Source: Tupaia tana (taxonomy: Eukaryota; Chordata; Mammalia; Scandentia; Tupaiidae). From it: a DNA stretch of 64,000 nucleotides. The first letter of the stretch is position 1, and each line of letters begins with the position of its first letter. The notes under the pieces were generated by a model. It was not told the DNA's origin. It worked only from the letters and a program-made list of their open reading frames with translations, and searched no databases. The DNA lies in assembly GCA_026018925.1 (NCBI GenBank), contig JAKSZU010000012.1, positions 42,695,218 to 42,759,217 on the forward strand, given 5' to 3'. Positions 11,701 through 21,377 of the stretch are shown here, in pieces. The translations under genes and the position numbers were made by a program.

Positions 11701-14700
11701 GAGAAAAAGCCAGGGGGGGCAGAAAGGGGGTGAGCAGGATGGAGAAGTGGTGCCTGGGACCAGAGCAGGCAGGGCTGTGGGCCACAGAAGGAGGGGGCCA
11801 GGGGCGGCCACAGAGCCACTTAACCAGGGGCCACGTGACTCAGTGTACACTTGTCAATACTCCTTCCAAGGTTGGGGAGGCCAAGAGAGAGGAGAGGATG
11901 TGAGATGGAGGCCCCTGGCCTGGTCCAGGGCACATGAAGACGCAGAGAAGAATGGAGGATCTGGGATTTTTGTTCCAAGGTGGATCAACAAGGCAGAATG
12001 AGGGGCTGGGCTGGAGAGAAACAGAAGGGTCTGGAGAGGTCTAAGAGGGGCTTTCATTTTTGTTGTAGAGGTTTTTGCCTTAGGACACATGCACTTTCCT
12101 GCGGTGGGGGAGGGGTAGGAAAAGTGAGAGGGAAGTGAGAAAACACCCTCTGGCGGGTGTGTGTGTGTGTGTGTATGTGTGTGTGTGTGTGTGTGTGTGA
12201 CCACACCACAGTCCCTTCTCCATTCTCCTCTTGGAATTTTTGGGCAAGTATGCACATGCCCAGCATGAGTTTTAAGCCGCTGTGTTGGGGACTCAAACCA
12301 CAGTCAAGTACGTGGAAGTCCAACGACATAGCCATTACTAAGCTAGTTGCTGGGTCCAGGTTTTGAGCCACGGTCGATGACGTGAGGGTCTAGCACCTTA
12401 ACCACTACGCCACCTGCTGGGCCCTGTGTTTTTTAATAGGCTCTGGCAACCACGCACTTGCAGGGCAAGGAGAGAGAAGTCCAGGAGCGCCCACAGAAAG
12501 CTTGGAAAAGGCAGAATTCTGGGGATCAATGTTCTGCGACTATCTTTTTTTTTTTTTTTGGAGAGGTTTCTTTTTTTTTTTTTGGAGAGGTTTTTCGCTA
12601 TAGGGCGCGTGCGCTCGCCAGACAGACAGAGAGAGACATAGAGACAGAAAGTGAGAAATCACCCCCCAGGGGGGATGGTCACGCCGCAATCCCTTCTCCT
12701 CCATTCTCCTCTCGGGATCTTGGGCACGCACGCACATGCGCCCGGCGTGAGTTTAAACCACCGGGTCCGGGACTCGAACCGCGGTCGACTACGTGGGAGT
12801 CCAGCGACGTAGCCATTACGCTAACTGCTGGTCCCAATGACTATCTTGTTTAGGAGGAGTTTGCAGTGAAGAGAGGCAGAGAAGAGGGGTTACATGTGGA
12901 AGAGCAGCGCATGGGGTGCTGGGACGTTGCTGAGAAAGATTCATGGAGCCTACTGGGTGCTGATGGGACAGCAGGCAGGGAGCGAGCACTGGCTAGGGCA
13001 GGCTGGGACTGGCTGCAGAGCCGCCTCCTCCCCTACCCCCAGTGCCTGCAGGCCCAAATGCTGCCCCTCCAGAGGGGCCGAGGCCCCTGTCACCCGAGCC
13101 CCAGACTTCTGGGGGCCACCTGCCATGGTGCACACTGGTCTGTGGTCATTAGCTCCCAGGTAGCTCCCTGAGAAATGAGCACTGAGACTCATTTGTTTCC
13201 ACTGCCCCGCCACCGGTACGAGCCCAGCGCCGTGTGTAGGATCAATAAACACAGGCATGGCCAGACGGCTGCTGAGAAGCACAGATTTTGGTAAGTTGCT
13301 GACTTCCCAGAGCCCAGATGCCTGTTCCTAGGTCCCCACATCTCACAGGCCCCAGATCCCCAGTGCTCCCTGACCCAGCCCACCTTGGGATCCAGGTCGA
13401 AGAAGCTGTAGTATTTAAAGCGCAGCCAGAGCACGTCTCCAGCCTTGATGCCCTGCTGCATGAGACACCGTGACGAGTCCAGCCACCTGGGCCACAGCAG
13501 AGCAGGGGTCAGGGCTGTGCCGGGACAAGATGGGGGGAGGGCTGGGGGCTGGGGGGGGGGGGGGCGGGGGAAAGCACACTCATGGGAAAGGCCTGGAAAC
13601 AGAAGGGCTGGATTTGGGGTACGCCCTAGTTCAAAAGCTCAGGTACAAGGCGCCATGCCACCCCCGCCCCAGATGCAGCCCCAGTGGGTCTAGCACCTGC
13701 TGTGGAGCTGGGTCTTGTCCAACAGGGAGCTGGGCCGAGGCAGGCGCTGGAGCAGGAGGGGGTCAGGCGGCGGCTGGGGCCGGCTCAGCATGTGGTAGCA
13801 GGCCTCTGTCTGGGCACTGTCTGAGAAGTGGGCTGGCATCCCCCGGAACAACGCAGGTGCCATGCCTAGAGCGTGGGTCAGGGGTTAGCCAGGTTTGTCC
13901 CTGAGCCCCGGGCTTCAGCCCTGGCCCCAGCCCTGGCCCTGACCAGCCCCAGCCTCTGCTCACCCCCAGCCAGGACGACCTTGCTCAAGTCATACACCTC
14001 TTCTTCTGGCTCCTTCTCCTTCCTCTTCTTCTCCTTCTTCTCAGGAGCCCGAAGCAGAGAGAGCTCCTCAGGATGCCGGATGCCTGAGGGGAGTTGGGGT
14101 CTCAGTGGGGACCAGGGCCTGCCCCAAGACCTCCCGATCCACCCATGTGCACCCTGCAGGCAGGAATAGATGAACAAGGTGACAGTAGCAGGCCGGGAAA
14201 TACCTCTGAGGAACCCTTGCAGGCTGGCGCATGGGGCCAGCCTGAACAACTCACTGAGGAGGCGGCAGATGGCAGCCACGGCCTGGAAGAGGGGCTTCGA
14301 GAAGCTGGCGCGGAGGCGCAGGGCACGGCGGTTGGGCAACCGCAGGATGACCGGCCGGTGCTGTGGTCCAAAGAAGAGGCGGGCATCGGCCAGGATTCCG
14401 TACTTGTCCAAAGTCCAGTGTGTCTGCAGCAGCCACTGTTTCTTCTGTTCCCACCAAATGGCATGGTCTGACCAGTCCTGCTTGCGATCTGTGGGGGCCA
14501 CAGGGAGGAGCTGAATGCACAGGCCTGCAAGGCCCTGCCGCACCTTCCTGCTTCCGTCCAGACACTGAGCACAGGCCCAGGATTCCGAGGACTGCGATCA
14601 CAGCTGCTCCTCTCTGTCCGAGCCAGGAGCAGGGCCAGCTGGGTCAGCTGTGCTCAAACCCAGGTGAAGGCAGCACGGCTCTTTGCTGCCTGACCCCTGC

Positions 14701-17700
14701 TTGTCCTTCTGGGCCCAGACACGCAGGGGAGCCGCTCGACCCAGAATCTGTGTTCCCCAATCTTAGCGCCTTCACCTCCTGCGCTCTGGCTCACCATGCT
14801 TCCTCCATACAGAGCTTTTTCTCTTCTAATTTGTTTTGTTTGTTTGTTAAGATTTGTTTTGTTTTTCAGGACCAGCAAATGGCATGATGGTTATGTCACT
14901 GGACTCCCACATAGTTGACTGTGGTTTGAGTCCTGGACCCAGTGGCTTAAAACTCACACCGGGCGTGTGTGCATCTGCGCCCAAAATCCTGAGAGGAGAA
15001 TGGAGGAGAAGGGATTGTGGTGTGGCCACCCCCCCAGGGGATGATTTCTTGCTTTCTATTTGTTTTTCCAGCAAAAGCACGTACCATATACCAAAAAAAT
15101 CTCTCTTTAAAAAAAAGAAAGATTTGTTTTTTTCATGCTGGGCATGTGTATGTGCATGCCCAAAATCCTGACAGGGTGGAGAAAGGAAGGGACTGTCCAC
15201 TCCCAGGGTGCTCTCTCCCTTCCTCTTTTCTCTGTTTCTCTGTCTGTGGTACACGCACACACCTTCTGGTGAGGTTTTTGTTGTTGTTGTTGTTGTTGTT
15301 TTTCCTGAGAGATTTTTGCTATAGGACCCGTGTGTTCACTGGAGAGACAGCGAAAAACAGAGACAGAAAGCAAGAAATCACCCTCCAAGGGGGATGGCAA
15401 TGCCACAATCTCTTCTCCTCTATTCCCCTCTCAGGATCTTGGGCATGTATGCGCATGTACCCGGGGTGAGTGTTTTTAAGCCACTGGGTCTGGGACTCAA
15501 ACCACAGTTGACTATGTGGGAGTCCAGTGACGTAACCATTATGCCACCTGCTAGTCCCCTGGCAAATTTTTAAAAGATTAATAATAAAAAAATACTCAGG
15601 GAGCCAGCAGGTGGCATGGTGGTTTAGGCACTGGACTCTCATATGGTCAATGGCAGTTTGAGCCCCAGACTGATGGCTTGTAAATCTCTCTGGGTGCGTG
15701 TGCATGCACCCCCTAAATCCCTAGAGAATGAAGAAGGGATTGAGGCATGGCCATCTCACGCTGGGGGGTGTTTTCTCATATTTCCTCTCTCTCTGTCTCT
15801 GATGAGCATATATAAACAAAACTCAAAAACCTAAAAACAAAACAGAAAAAAACGATAGCAATACTACCAAGAAAAAAAAAAGATATAACTGGGAACCAGC
15901 AGTTAGCGTAATGGCTATGTCGCTGGACTCCCACGTAGTCGACCACGGTTCGCATCCCGGACCCGGTGGCTTAAAACTCATGCCAGGCGCGTGTGCGTGC
16001 GTGCCCAAGATCCCGAGAGGAGAATGGAGGAGAAGGGATTGCGGCGTGACCATCCCCCCTGGGGGGTGATTTCTCGCTTTCTGTCTCTATGTCTCTCTCT
16101 GTCTGTCTGGCGAGCGCACGCGCCCTATAGCAAAAAACCTCTCCAAAAAAAAAAAAAGATATAACTATTGCTCCGACACCATGGACACTGAACAATGCCT
16201 GCTGCATGGCATGGTAAGCTCAGAGTGTGTGTGACATGCCTATGCACACATGAGAGTGAGCCTGTTAGGACATGGACACATCACTGGTCACCTAGCTAGG
16301 AACTGGGGACACGGTCATGGATGCAACGGGCTCCTTTGCAGCCATCCCCCAGGAGCACAAGCTGGCAGGAAAATGAGCACAGGAGCAGAGCGACTGCAAG
16401 CCGCTGTGAGTGCACAGCCCTCCCCTTGTGAGGCCCTTCCATTTTTCTTTGCTATAGGGTGTGTGCACTTGCCAGAGAGACAGAGAGAGGGAAAGTGAGA
16501 AATCACCCCCCAGGGGGATGGTCATCCCACCATCCCTTCTCTATTCTCCTTTGTGGGATTTTGGGCTTGCACGCACACTTGCCTGGCATGTTTTTCAAGC
16601 GACTGGGTCCGGGGACAACATAGTCGGCCATGTGGGACCCATCTGCCTTAACTTCCACGCCACCAGCTAGTCCTACAAAGCCCTTTTCTTGAGTTCTTCC
16701 CGGGTCCTCCCTGCGAGGTATGCGATTCTGTCCTGCTTTGCCCTTATGCCTCACTGCTTTGACTGCTTCTTTTTTTTTTGGAGAAGTTTTTGCTATAGGG
16801 CACGTGCGCTCGCCAGACAGACAGAGAAAGACAGAGAGACAGAAAGCGAGAAATCACCCCCCAGGGGGGATGGCCATGCCGCAATCCCTTCTCCTCCATT
16901 CTCCTCTTGGGATCTTGGGCACGCACGCACACGCGCCCGGCGTGAGTTTTAAGCCACCAGGTCCAGGACGCGAACCACAGTCGACTACGTGGGAGTCCAG
17001 CAACATAGCCATTACGCTAACTGCTGGTCCCTTTGACTGCTTCTTAACACTACCCACACCACCCTCCCTAATGCCCCAGTGTTGTCGAATCCCAGAGCAG
17101 CTTCTGCCTGACCCCTCCAGGGCCATAACCCTTCCCTCCTGTGTGCCCTTGCTCTGTTCTTGGCTTTGTGCTACCCACTTCTCCTCTGGACTCTGCTTTT
17201 TTGGGTCTTCTTTGGCCCCCTCTCCTGGCCTGCCCGTTACCTGTTCTTTCACTGAGTTCAGTCGGGGACCCCTTCTCCCTCCTCTGTTGTGCCCTCTGGG
17301 GGATCTCCCCTGTTCTATGGCTCTAGATGCCATGGTCTGCTGCAAATCCCAGATGTAGGGGGACCTATGTATGGCCCAGCCCCTGGAGTTGGTGAGGGGC
17401 AAGTCCACTGGCTTCCGTTATTTTTTCTTTTTTTTTTTTTCTTTTTTTTTTGGAGAGGTTTTTGCTATAGGGCGCGTGCGCTTGCCAGACAGACAGAGAG
17501 AGACAGAGAGACAGAAAGCGAGAAATCACCCCCCAGGGGGGATGGTCACGTCGCAATCCCTTCTCCTCCATTCTCCTCTCGGGATCTTGGGCACGCACGC
17601 ACACGCGCCCGGTGTGAGTTTTAAGCCACCGGGTCCGGGACGCGAACCACGGTTGACTACGTGGGAGTCCACCGACATAGCCATTACGCTAACTGCTGGT

Positions 17701-19768
17701 TCCCATTTTTTCTTTTTTTTTAAATATTTATGTAATTCCATTTGTTATTATTTTTCAGTTTGACCAGACAGGCAGAGAGAGAAAGAAGGGAAAGAGAAAG
17801 CAAACCACTGGGTCCAGGACTCAGACCACGGCTGACCCTGTGGGAATCCAGTACCTTTAACTACCACGCCACCTGCCGGCCCCTCCAGAAAACTGTTTAC
17901 CTGGCCCTGGACCTCTCAATGCAAAGACGCCAAGTCCCAGCCCCTGAGGTTCTCAGTTTAACGGACTCTGGATAGAGACACTCCTTTTCCACTATGTCTT
18001 GGGCTGGGAGCCATCAACTCCTGGCCAGAGGCATCATCCCTGCTGCTGTCAGACACCACCTGTAATCGATGTGAATCCCACTGCCGAATCCACCCTGCTC
18101 TCCATCCTCCCTGCCCAACCTTGGGAGGCCACCGGGCCTCTCACTGACGGCTTCAGCAGCTGCTCCAGGTCTCCAGCCTCCAGTCCCCTCACCTAGCTGG
18201 AGAGGAGTCTGCCAGTGTAGACCTTACTATCGTCTCCTGCCAAAAACTCCAGGTGGCTACTCTTCACCTTGAAGATAAAGCCGAACCCCTTACAGAGGCC
18301 TACAAGGCAGGCAGGAGCTGTCCCGGGCACCCCCAGCCTTGCTTCTTGGCACGCTCCAGTGCCCTCGCCAGCCTAGAGGCTCTAACTCAGAGCACCCATG
18401 TCCCTCCCCGCTCTGCTCCCTCCTGCTGCACCTTCTCTCAGGACTGTGTTCAGTGCCTTCCCCTGGGAGGTCTGCCCACCCTGGCAGAGGGCAGCCCCCC
18501 TTCTGGCTCTGAGCCCCAATAACGGTGCTCCTGGTACAGCAGCCAGCACTCAGCATGGACTAGTTGCTGCGGGGTCAGCTCTCCAGGAAGCCAGAGCTGG
18601 CAAGACCCGGCTGGGGACAAAATCAATCCATAGAGGACACAGAGCTGAAGGCACTTGCCCCAGGGCCCAGCAATGGGTGGTGAAGGCCTGACTCCATGGT
18701 GAGCCTCTTGCACTGCACATGTGCTACGCCCTGGAGCTCACCAGGTCTTTATGCCGCTGGGCCCAGGATTGGCCCAGGCCTGCCTCAGACTAGTCTGACA
18801 CCTGGTCTCCCAAGAGACCCTCTGTTCCCCACTTCTGCTTTTACAGCCTCTCTGGGAGCTCTCCTTGACGCTCAGCCTCATGGCTGGGCTGCCCCAGGCC
18901 CTCTCCTGCCCACAGTTGGACTGACCTCCCTGGGCTGCACTGGCGGACTGGCTGGGTCAAAGCAGCCTTCCTGCCCTGCACCCTGAGGCGGCCTAGGATC
19001 CGGGCTCCTGACAGGGACCATGTCAGCCTGCTTTCCGGCTCTGTTATCGAGGTGTTCCTGCTGCCCTCCCAGGAAGGGGCAGCCCCCACCCTTGCAGGGA
19101 AGGACGCTGAGAAGCCCATGTCAAGTCTCTCCATGACTGACACCACAGGCTGCTCTGCTGTAACTTCCTGTGGGGGCAGGGCCTTCCCACCCAGGCTGGC
19201 CCAGTCACCAGCCTGCTGAGGTGCTGAGGGCTTCCGGCCGGGGGAGTGAGTGTAGGAGCCGGCCCCCAGGTCACCAGGAGCCGCTGAGCCCCCCTCAGAT
19301 CTCTGCGATGTGACCTCTGCCCCATACAAGCAAGGCCTCCCCTCTGCCCCTAGAAGAGGATGAAGGGACGGGCAGGTCTACTCCTGGGGACTTGGCAGAA
19401 CCAGCTGGTGGGACAAGCGAGGGAAGATGGTGGGAGCAAGGGGAAGTTGAGGAAATGTCTTTTTTGGAGCCGAATGATTAAGCTCGTTCCTGAGTCATCG
19501 CAACCCCGTTATCGCGAGCTGCGCAGCGGGCATAGCCCGGAAGTGCCCAGACTCAGCTGCGGCAGCCCGTGGGACTGCACTGGGTGGGGCACAGCGGCGG
19601 GTACTCACTGATCTCCTCCACGATCTTCAGGAGTACCCCACCAATGTGCGACTCCCCTGTGACCCGGAGGGTGACCGACTCTGCCTCGGGGTCCTCCTCT
19701 CCCACAAATACTCGTAGCTCCCAGGACGAGTCAATGTAGTCCCCAGAGGCGGTCTTCATCCCCGCCAT
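838..19768 (-). CDS. FERMT3: FERMT3, kindlin-3 (complete coding region, 14 coding exons)
   Basis: Kindlin-3 (URP2) is the blood-cell kindlin. It binds the membrane-distal NPxY/TxxF region of integrin beta tails and works with talin to activate integrins in platelets and leukocytes. The start is ATG 19768-19766 in strong context (GCAGCCATGG), giving [18 protein letters not shown] (F0). F1 carries a basic loop, [15 protein letters not shown], at about residues 140-160. F2 is split by a PH domain around residues 345-455 ([19 protein letters not shown]). F3 contains the integrin-binding QW pair ([10 protein letters not shown], about residues 595-596), and the C terminus is TGGHEAF. Fourteen exons total 1992 nt, 663 codons plus stop, equal to the shorter human isoform, with no break. 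The upstream non-coding exon probably lies near 20.3 kb. Loss of this gene causes LAD-III in humans (established knowledge). Confidence 0.96.
1132..1273 (-). CDS. FERMT3: FERMT3 coding exon 13 (F3, QW motif)
   Basis: Residues 557-604, [20 protein letters not shown] to NVNWDIRQ. Carries the QW integrin-binding pair. Donor GT at 1131-1130 (gtcggt), acceptor ccaccag. Confidence 0.95.
1500..2147 (-). repeat. SINE cluster in FERMT3 intron (B, A-prime, truncated B)
   Basis: Three minus-strand copies: B 1500-1669, A-prime 1733-1965, truncated B 2027-2147. Each ends (on +) in the reverse complement of the tRNA-like head, such as ccacctgctggtccc. The rest of the intron 1274-2434 shows nothing recognisable. 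Confidence 0.8.
2435..2559 (-). CDS. FERMT3: FERMT3 coding exon 12
   Basis: Residues 516-557, [20 protein letters not shown] to GISYFMV. Human has V where this has F in ISYFMV. Donor gtacgc, acceptor ccctgcag. Confidence 0.95.
2869..3102 (-). CDS. FERMT3: FERMT3 coding exon 11
   Basis: Residues 438-515, [20 protein letters not shown] to QRKFKAKQ. 78 whole codons. Acceptor tccctag, donor gtgcca. Confidence 0.95.
3332..3438 (-). CDS. FERMT3: FERMT3 coding exon 10 (PH domain)
   Basis: Residues 402-437, [20 protein letters not shown] to EIYLRCQD. Acceptor cgccag, donor gtgagt. Confidence 0.95.
3640..3764 (-). CDS. FERMT3: FERMT3 coding exon 9 (PH domain)
   Basis: Residues 360-402, [20 protein letters not shown] to IQQLNLKG. 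Acceptor tctcag, donor gtgagt. Confidence 0.95.
3870..3919 (-). CDS. FERMT3: FERMT3 coding exon 8 (50 nt)
   Basis: Residues 344-360, [16 protein letters not shown] plus a split Arg. Acceptor cccacag, donor gtgagt. Start of the PH domain. Confidence 0.94.
3998..4132 (-). CDS. FERMT3: FERMT3 coding exon 7
   Basis: Residues 299-343, [20 protein letters not shown] to APTDVL. 45 whole codons. Acceptor ccccag, donor gtgagg. Confidence 0.95.
4297..4404 (-). CDS. FERMT3: FERMT3 coding exon 6 (F2)
   Basis: Residues 263-298, [20 protein letters not shown] to MMVFAALQ. Acceptor gttccag, donor gtgcca. Next exon upstream is 9 kb away. Confidence 0.95.
4650..5452 (+). repeat. SINE tandem cluster C-C-A-prime
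   Basis: Three head-to-tail plus-strand copies at the 3' end of the 9 kb FERMT3 intron: C 4650-4916, C 4919-5206, A-prime 5209-5452. C copies read gctggatcccacatggctga then a body ending ccctctgacaaatta. Divergence from the A consensus is clearly greater than for the young copies. Confidence 0.75.
5545..5929 (+). repeat. SINE B copy interrupted by a reverse SINE B copy
   Basis: A plus-strand B copy (5545-5707) is split in its A/T-rich tail by a minus-strand B copy (about 5708-5907). The tail resumes at 5908-5929. The tail word taaataatt occurs on both sides of the inner copy, as expected for a target-site duplication. The inner copy carries a long (ATTT)n tract at about 5730-5771. Confidence 0.75.
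5938..6204 (+). repeat. SINE A, young copy with target-site duplication
   Basis: Head accagcagttagcgtaatgg, B box GGTTCG, body and poly(A). Flanked by agataatgg at about 5929-5937 and again at 6204-6213. The same word also lies left of the neighbouring B copy at 5533-5541. Confidence 0.9.
6445..6668 (-). repeat. SINE A-prime
   Basis: Minus-strand copy with the gagaaatgacccccaagg body and a degraded head. The following 6669-7119 shows nothing I recognise. Confidence 0.7.
7120..7829 (+). repeat. SINE tandem cluster B-B-A-prime
   Basis: Three plus-strand copies in a row: B 7120-7324, B 7325-7546, A-prime 7549-7829. Each later copy starts in the A-rich tail of the one before, which suggests tail-targeted insertion. 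7830-8157 beyond holds no recognised element. Confidence 0.8.
8158..9297 (+). repeat. SINE cluster A-prime, B, A, reverse A-prime
   Basis: A-prime + 8158-8410; B + 8414-8598 with head ccagcaggtggcatggtgg; A + 8741-8998; A-prime - 9040-9297. The last two meet poly(A) to poly(T), forming an inverted repeat that could fold in transcripts. Confidence 0.8.
9330..9517 (+). repeat. SINE B
   Basis: Head gggactggcaggtggtgtgc, then the CT-rich segment and a tail of the form ttaaaatacattaacaataa. Confidence 0.75.
9696..9954 (+). repeat. SINE A with target-site duplication
   Basis: Full-length young copy. atatttacagta lies at both ends (about 9684-9695 and 9955-9966). Confidence 0.88.
10130..11068. repeat. 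SINE cluster B(-), C(+), A(+)
   Basis: B - 10130-10342 with a (TTTA)n tract; C-like + 10424-10735; A + 10791-11068 ending in a (TAAA)n tail. The A copy shows no clear target-site duplication. Confidence 0.75.
11070..11405 (+). repeat. Old L1 3'-end fragments
   Basis: Reads like the common eutherian L1M 3' end: gatcggtggttgtctgg, ctggggtggtgacaatgt, and ttatacctcaatgaagctgt before an A-rich end near 11315. A second piece at 11330-11405 resembles another L1 part. The remainder to 12054 is purine-rich and not recognised. Confidence 0.55.
12055..12424 (-). repeat. Two SINE copies, one with a TG-repeat expansion
   Basis: Minus-strand A-prime-like copy 12055-12357, interrupted by a (TG)n run at 12158-12198, followed by an isolated SINE head 12358-12424 that includes gccacctgctgg. 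Confidence 0.7.
12546..12837 (-). repeat. SINE A with doubled 3' end
   Basis: Full-length minus-strand young copy. gactatctt flanks both sides (12537-12545 and 12838-12846). The SINE 3' end is doubled: tttggagaggtt plus T-run occurs twice at 12546-12592. Confidence 0.88.
13384..13486 (-). CDS. FERMT3: FERMT3 coding exon 5 (F2)
   Basis: Residues 228-262, [20 protein letters not shown] to FFDLDPK. Acceptor ggcccag, donor gtgggc. Confidence 0.95.
13697..13865 (-). CDS. FERMT3: FERMT3 coding exon 4 (F1/F2 link)
   Basis: Residues 172-228, [20 protein letters not shown] to DKTQLHS. Proline-rich [17 protein letters not shown] follows. Acceptor ctctag, donor gtgcta. Confidence 0.95.
13964..14083 (-). 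CDS. FERMT3: FERMT3 coding exon 3 (F1 loop)
   Basis: Residues 132-172, [20 protein letters not shown] to SKVVLAGG. Holds the lysine-rich F1 loop. Acceptor cctcag, donor gtgagc. Confidence 0.95.
14255..14488 (-). CDS. FERMT3: FERMT3 coding exon 2 (F0/F1)
   Basis: Residues 54-132, [20 protein letters not shown] to AICRLLS. Acceptor cccacag, donor gtgagt. Confidence 0.95.
14869..15117 (+). repeat. SINE A with target-site duplication
   Basis: Plus-strand copy. aagatttgtttt is found before (about 14849) and after (15119-15130) the element. Next to it, 15132-15270 is a headless C body. Confidence 0.8.
15303..15842. repeat. SINE A-prime pair in opposite orientation
   Basis: Minus copy 15303-15558, preceded by a (GTT)n run at 15278-15300, then a plus copy 15600-15842 with head ccagcaggtggc. 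Confidence 0.75.
15891..16157 (+). repeat. SINE A with target-site duplication
   Basis: Full-length young copy bounded by agatataact at 15881-15890 and 16158-16167. Confidence 0.9.
16444..16674 (-). repeat. SINE A-prime
   Basis: Diverged minus-strand copy, head degraded at accagctagtcct. Confidence 0.7.
16772..17031 (-). repeat. SINE A with target-site duplication
   Basis: Full-length. Perfect 14-bp tttgactgcttctt at 16758-16771 and 17032-17045. Confidence 0.92.
17230..18530 (+). repeat. Ancient L2 LINE 3' region, split by two SINEs
   Basis: Scattered matches to L2 ORF2/3' end in sense: tctatggctctagatgccat near 17316, then after the SINEs the segments around 18060-18200 and cttgaagataaagccgaacc at about 18268, followed by gcctacaaggcaggcag and a cysteine/leucine-rich stretch. 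Recognised from memory of L2 texture, not by alignment. Confidence 0.5.
17430..17884 (-). repeat. SINE A and SINE B, inserted in an L2
   Basis: A - 17430-17704 and B - 17717-17884, adjacent. L2-like sequence lies on both sides. Confidence 0.85.
18531..19608. other. FERMT3 intron 1-2 remainder
   Basis: GC-rich sequence with no recognised element and no splice-supported exon. The segment 18600-18680 has a MIR/L3-like look that I cannot confirm. Confidence 0.4.
19609..19768 (-). CDS. FERMT3: FERMT3 first coding exon (F0)
   Basis: Residues 1-54, [20 protein letters not shown] to LLKIVEEI. Acceptor ctctgtag ends just above 19782, so the exon carries 14 nt of 5' UTR. Donor gtgagt at 19608. Confidence 0.95.
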
Positions 19769-20266
19769 GGCTGCGGTTGTGTCTACAGAGGGTGGAAGGA
19801 AGCAGGGTGAGCGCCCTGGGGCCTGGGAGCCTGCCGTGGCTACAAGGCAAGAGCCTCGCACGCCCTGGACGGGTGGGAGGGTGGGGGCAACCCGTGGCAG
19901 TGGAGACACAGGCGCCGAGTCCTTCCAGGCCGGCCTCTGAACTTCTAGCCAACACAGGTGGTTCAGCTGGAAGGACCCCCAAGACCTTGTCTGACGCGTT
20001 CCCAACTTACAGACAGAAGATTGGGGCCCGGTCAGAAGGGGCTCCATTGGGACTACCCTGTTCCATGCTACAGTAGGGCACAGCCCTGGGCTGCTCCCAC
20101 AGGCCCACACTGCCAATGTGACCCCAGTTTAGAACATGGTTCCAGTCCGGGCCCAGAGCTCAGATGCAAATAAACCAACCGGAGCCTCTCTGGGACAGTA
20201 GGAAGTTCGGCAGCCACAGGGGGCGGGGGTGGGGTCCCAGGGTCTTCAGCTGTGGCCCAAGCTTAC

Positions 20267-20400
20267 CTGGCCTCAGCCTCCACACCTGCAGGCCTGGTGC
20301 TCCCTTCCCTCTGCTTTCTCTTTGGAGCTTCAGAGGGCAGCCCCTGAGGTCGTCTTATCACCACAGGGCGGGCTTGGCTCCACCCCAGGGCGGGCTGGTC
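20267..20400 (-). other. FERMT3: Candidate FERMT3 non-coding first exon and promoter
   Basis: On the minus strand GGCTGAGGCCAG is followed by a good donor (gtaagc at 20266-20261), which could splice to the acceptor above 19782. Just upstream are a GATA-type site (minus GTGATAAGA, about 20353-20361), two GC boxes (GGGCGGG near 20367 and 20388), and ETS-like GGAA/TTCC cores at 20407-20414 and about 20467. GATA plus ETS fits a blood-cell promoter. The 5' end is a guess and no transcript supports it. Confidence 0.45.
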
Positions 20401-20529
20401 TGGTTGCAGGAAGCGCACTACCAGTGAAGGTTCCATGAGGCCCCTGCTTCTGTCCCCAGTGAGCACAGGAAGCAAGGGAGAGCAAGGCCTTTGAGCCTGA
20501 CACCACAAAAACGGTCACCCTTTACTGGG

Positions 20530-21377
20530 AGGAGAGCTCAGTTCAAACCAGAGAAGCCCCCAGTACGTGTCCAGGGCTGGGCTCCCCCCATAGGCAGCAT
20601 CTCTCATCTCTGACCTGTGGCGAGACAGGGCTCTGGGGCCATGAAACATCACTGGGCTGCCGGAGGGAAAGCCAGGATTGCACCCAGGTTATGCAGGACC
20701 TCAGCTGGCCACACGAGCGCAAGCTCAGGCTGAAGGCACCTCAGAGAAACAAGGTCTTTTTTTCCTATCCCTAAACCAGGCTTCTACTCCCAAACTAGTC
20801 AACCTCAAAAGCTGCCCAGGTTGAGCGACTGAACCAATTGCCCTGGATCATTCACAGCCTCCCTGCTCCCAGCTCAGGCCTCAGCTCCCAACTCCACACC
20901 TCCTGTCCCTGCACCTGCAATGCACTCCCCAGTACTGAGGCTTGCTCCTGTCAGAACCACTTGGGTGTCACCTCAGAGGGGGCTGGTGGCCCAACATCTT
21001 CCTGCCCAGCACCTGCAGGAGGATGTCAGTGGAGGCATGGTTGCTGCCGCTCTCAGGAATGCAGCTTTTCCAGGGAACACACTAGGGGTTGGAGGCAAGA
21101 ACCTGAAAACTGCACGGAGGGTGGCCAAGCCGAGGGCAGCAGTCCATGGAGGCAGAGGCAAGGCTTTCCTAACAGTGCCACCACGGAAGGGGGGTTGCCG
21201 GGGATCCCCAGGGGAAAGCATGGCTTTCGCAAATGCAAAGGCAGCAGGAAGTGCAGCCAGTTGCTAGTCTCAGCATCTTCTAGCCCAGACAGTACCCTTG
21301 GAGCAAATGAGGAAGTTTCACTCCTGTCCCAGAAGCCCTTTCTCCAGTCCAGGAAGAAGGCTTTAGAAGTTTGTTGT
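20530..21377. other. FERMT3-STIP1 intergenic stretch
   Basis: No exon recognised. About 20830-20990 is C/T-rich and weakly L2-like. Open frames here lack splice or family support. Confidence 0.4.

Noticed and set aside
11616-11913. Frames in purine-rich 11.6-11.9 kb as a possible gene
   Set aside because: Low-complexity composition on both strands and no homology I recognise. Intronic to FERMT3.
12158-12198. TG run as Z-DNA or a regulatory element
   Set aside because: It lies within a SINE copy as a simple expansion. Nothing else supports a function.
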